DNA of 7,908 nt from DATAEK01 sp036258055 (GTDB taxonomy: Bacteria; Acidobacteriota; Vicinamibacteria; Vicinamibacterales; 2-12-FULL-66-21), in the NCBI GenBank assembly GCA_036258055.1, contig DATAEK010000028.1, forward strand, positions 1 through 7,908, read 5' to 3'. The position numbers were made by a program, and so were the translations under genes. Under the pieces are notes generated by a model that saw only the letters and a list, made by a program, of their open reading frames with translations, was not told the DNA's origin and did not search any database. Positions within the stretch are counted from its first letter, which is position 1. Every line of letters begins with the position of its first letter. This document shows positions 6,964 to 7,908 of this stretch, one piece after another.

Positions 6964-7045
6964 CTCCCCCACACGCTCTCTCGCTCGCCGCTTCGCCGGC
7001 TCGCTCCGTTCGCGTGGCTCGCTCGCGACGCTCGCTCGCATTCGG
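6964..7045. repeat. CTCGCTCG-rich low-complexity tract
   Basis: CTCGCTCG occurs at 6980-6987, 7018-7025 and 7031-7038, interspersed with variants such as GGCTCGCTCC and CGCTTCGCCGG. The stretch is continuous with the hairpin at 6941-6963 and stops about 15 bp before the DinB gene's stop codon. It has no coding appearance in any frame. Tracts of this kind linked to a GGGGC-TTT-GCCCC hairpin look like one repeat unit; copy number elsewhere cannot be seen from this window. Confidence 0.55.
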
Positions 7046-7060
7046 TTTGTGAGATAGGTT

Positions 7061-7627
7061 CTAGAATCCGCCCTCGCGTTTCGTGGACGGCGGCACCATG
7101 TTCTTGAGGCGGAAATAGGTCACGAGATTCCCGTAGTGTTCGACGTTGTGCGACACGTTGCCGAAGAGTGGCTGGACGCGCGGGATTTGATTGTCGCCCG
7201 CCTTTACCATCTCCGCGGCCGACGCTGTCGTGAGCGAGGCGTACACGGCGTCGCAGTATGCGACCGACTCGCGAAGAGCTTTCACAATCGCCGCCTTCGT
7301 CGTGGCCGTCTTCTCGAGCGTGCCGTCGGGCACCGGCGGCGCCTCCCCCTTCGAGCGGGCACAGTAGAAGTAGTTGCTGTCCGCGACGTGCGCCAGGATT
7401 TGGCCGAACGTGCGGACGGTGTCGACCGGCTTGAAGCCGTAGTCCGCCTCGGGCATCTGGTCCGCCGACTCAACGATGTTGCGCTTGGCGCCCGCCCAGG
7501 CGTTCTGCGCGATGCGCACCAGGACAGCGCCGGCGCTTGGCGATGCCGCTTGTCCTGTGGGCGCGCTCTGTGCGAACGCGGGCGCCGCCAACAGGCCAAT
7601 GACGATACTTGTCGCGATTCGTCGCAT
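7061..7627 (-). CDS. Exported DinB-family protein
   Basis: 188 aa from the ATG at 7625-7627, which follows a GGAGGA Shine-Dalgarno and marks the start of a clear signal peptide (MRRIATSIVIGLLAAPAFAQ, cleavage probably after AFA or AFAQ). The open frame extends further upstream but only adds non-signal residues, so this start is firm. The mature part is a helical bundle of the DinB/YfiT-like fold. The three expected metal-ligand histidines are present: His80 (GQILAHVADSNY), and His160 and His164 (GNVSHNVEHYGNLVTYFRL). Cytoplasmic relatives are damage-induced proteins or thiol-dependent metalloenzymes. Exported versions are common in Acidobacteria and their substrate is unknown. It lies 144 bp downstream of the S9 peptidase stop on the same strand, possibly in the same transcript. 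Confidence 0.88.
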   Translation of the reverse strand: MRRIATSIVIGLLAAPAFAQSAPTGQAASPSAGAVLVRIAQNAWAGAKRNIVESADQMPEADYGFKPVDTVRTFGQILAHVADSNYFYCARSKGEAPPVPDGTLEKTATTKAAIVKALRESVAYCDAVYASLTTASAAEMVKAGDNQIPRVQPLFGNVSHNVEHYGNLVTYFRLKNMVPPSTKREGGF

Positions 7628-7630
7628 GGA

Positions 7631-7636
7631 TCCTCC
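7631..7636 (-). promoter_or_regulatory. Shine-Dalgarno of DinB gene
   Basis: GGAGGA on the minus strand, with TCC (3 nt) separating it from the ATG. The full complementarity to the 16S tail fixes the start at 7627 rather than at upstream in-frame codons, and it coincides with the signal peptide's first residue. Confidence 0.7.
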
Positions 7637-7703
7637 CTCTCTTCCCGCCTCGGACTCCGCTACATACTCGCCCGCAATGCCAGCCTTGGCAAACCACCTT
7701 AGG

Positions 7704-7744
7704 CGGCTCTTCGGAAAGCTCCTTGCTGCGCACAAAAAGAGCCG
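7704..7744. other. Inverted repeat in the DinB-S9 gap
   Basis: CGGCTCTT (7704-7711) and AAGAGCCG (7737-7744) are perfect reverse complements with a 25-base spacer. A run of five T on the minus strand (7734-7738) lies at the inner edge of the upstream arm, not after the stem, so it is a poor intrinsic terminator for the S9 gene. It might be an operator or a processing site; no function is evident. Confidence 0.25.
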
Positions 7745-7771
7745 TCTCCTTCATAACCCGCCGGAGCCAGC

Positions 7772-7908
7772 CTATCGTGGCGGCGCGTAGCGGATTTCGA
7801 GCTGATCGAAGAGAAACGCGAAGACATCCGCGTTCTGCTCGATTGCCTCGTTGAGCGCCGTGCCGATGCCGTGGCCCGCGCTCGACGAGGTCCGCAGGAA
7901 CACGGGAC
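7772..7908 (-). CDS. Prolyl oligopeptidase family (S9) serine peptidase, C-terminal end
   Basis: Only the last 45 codons are in the window; the gene continues beyond 7908. The translation begins PVFLRTSSSAGHGIG, then has an amphipathic helix (LNEAIEQNADVFAFLFDQL) and ends EIRYAPPR before TAG at 7772-7774. SAGHG matches the C-terminal catalytic-histidine motif of S9 prolyl oligopeptidases, and the ADVFAFLFDQL helix is the usual end of that family. The enzyme would cleave peptides after proline using a Ser-Asp-His triad whose other residues lie outside the window. Its localisation and signal peptide cannot be judged from this fragment. Confidence 0.85.
   Translation of the reverse strand, partial: PVFLRTSSSAGHGIGTALNEAIEQNADVFAFLFDQLEIRYAPPR

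Noticed and set aside
6964..7045. CRISPR array or direct-repeat array
   Set aside because: The CTCGCTCG copies are too short and irregularly spaced, with no unique spacers of constant length and no cas genes nearby.
7136..7702. Plus-strand open frame of 188 codons
   Set aside because: It is antisense to the DinB-family gene, which has a signal peptide, a Shine-Dalgarno and conserved histidines; the plus-strand translation is Arg/Val-rich without motifs.

Overview
The window is GC-rich bacterial chromosomal DNA. The gene types fit a soil-type Acidobacteriota lineage (Vicinamibacteria-like): a secreted DinB-family protein beside an S9 prolyl oligopeptidase, choice-of-anchor-D (ASH) repeats, a DUF4102-type integrase and a Gly/Ala/Thr-rich exported proteome. 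This assignment is inferred from gene flavour, not from a marker gene. No rRNA, tRNA or CRISPR array was seen.

Layout. Positions 1-714 hold no convincing gene. Positions 715-1809 (+) carry a decayed P4-type tyrosine-recombinase integrase. It has three single-base frameshifts, each of which can be reconstructed, and it has lost its C-terminal end, including the tyrosine nucleophile. At about 1810 the integrase runs directly into a short antisense piece that looks like the N-terminus of a DDE transposase (1811-1882, -). A short heptamer-repeat and palindrome element follows (1942-1998). This left third is a degraded mobile-element junction.

The centre (2037-6156, -) is a two-gene unit. The upstream gene (5521-6156) encodes a 211-aa exported protein I cannot assign. 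The downstream gene (2037-5495) starts 25 bp later and encodes a large mosaic secreted protein of 1152 aa: signal peptide, EF-hand-like loop, alpha/beta-hydrolase with a GHSRG elbow, a jelly-roll-like region, two ASH Ig-like domains and a C-terminal region resembling an outer-membrane beta-barrel. I read it as a surface-displayed hydrolase with an autotransporter-like layout. Its GTG start lies in a small stem-loop that suggests translational coupling to the upstream gene.

The right part (6360-7908, all -) has a frameshifted remnant of an exported-protein gene, a perfect 10-bp hairpin with a CTCGCTCG-rich tract, an intact exported DinB-family protein (7061-7627), and the C-terminal end of an S9 prolyl oligopeptidase running off the window edge. 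The most novel-looking item is the hydrolase/ASH/barrel fusion with its small unknown partner. I see no defence system or other multi-gene novelty.
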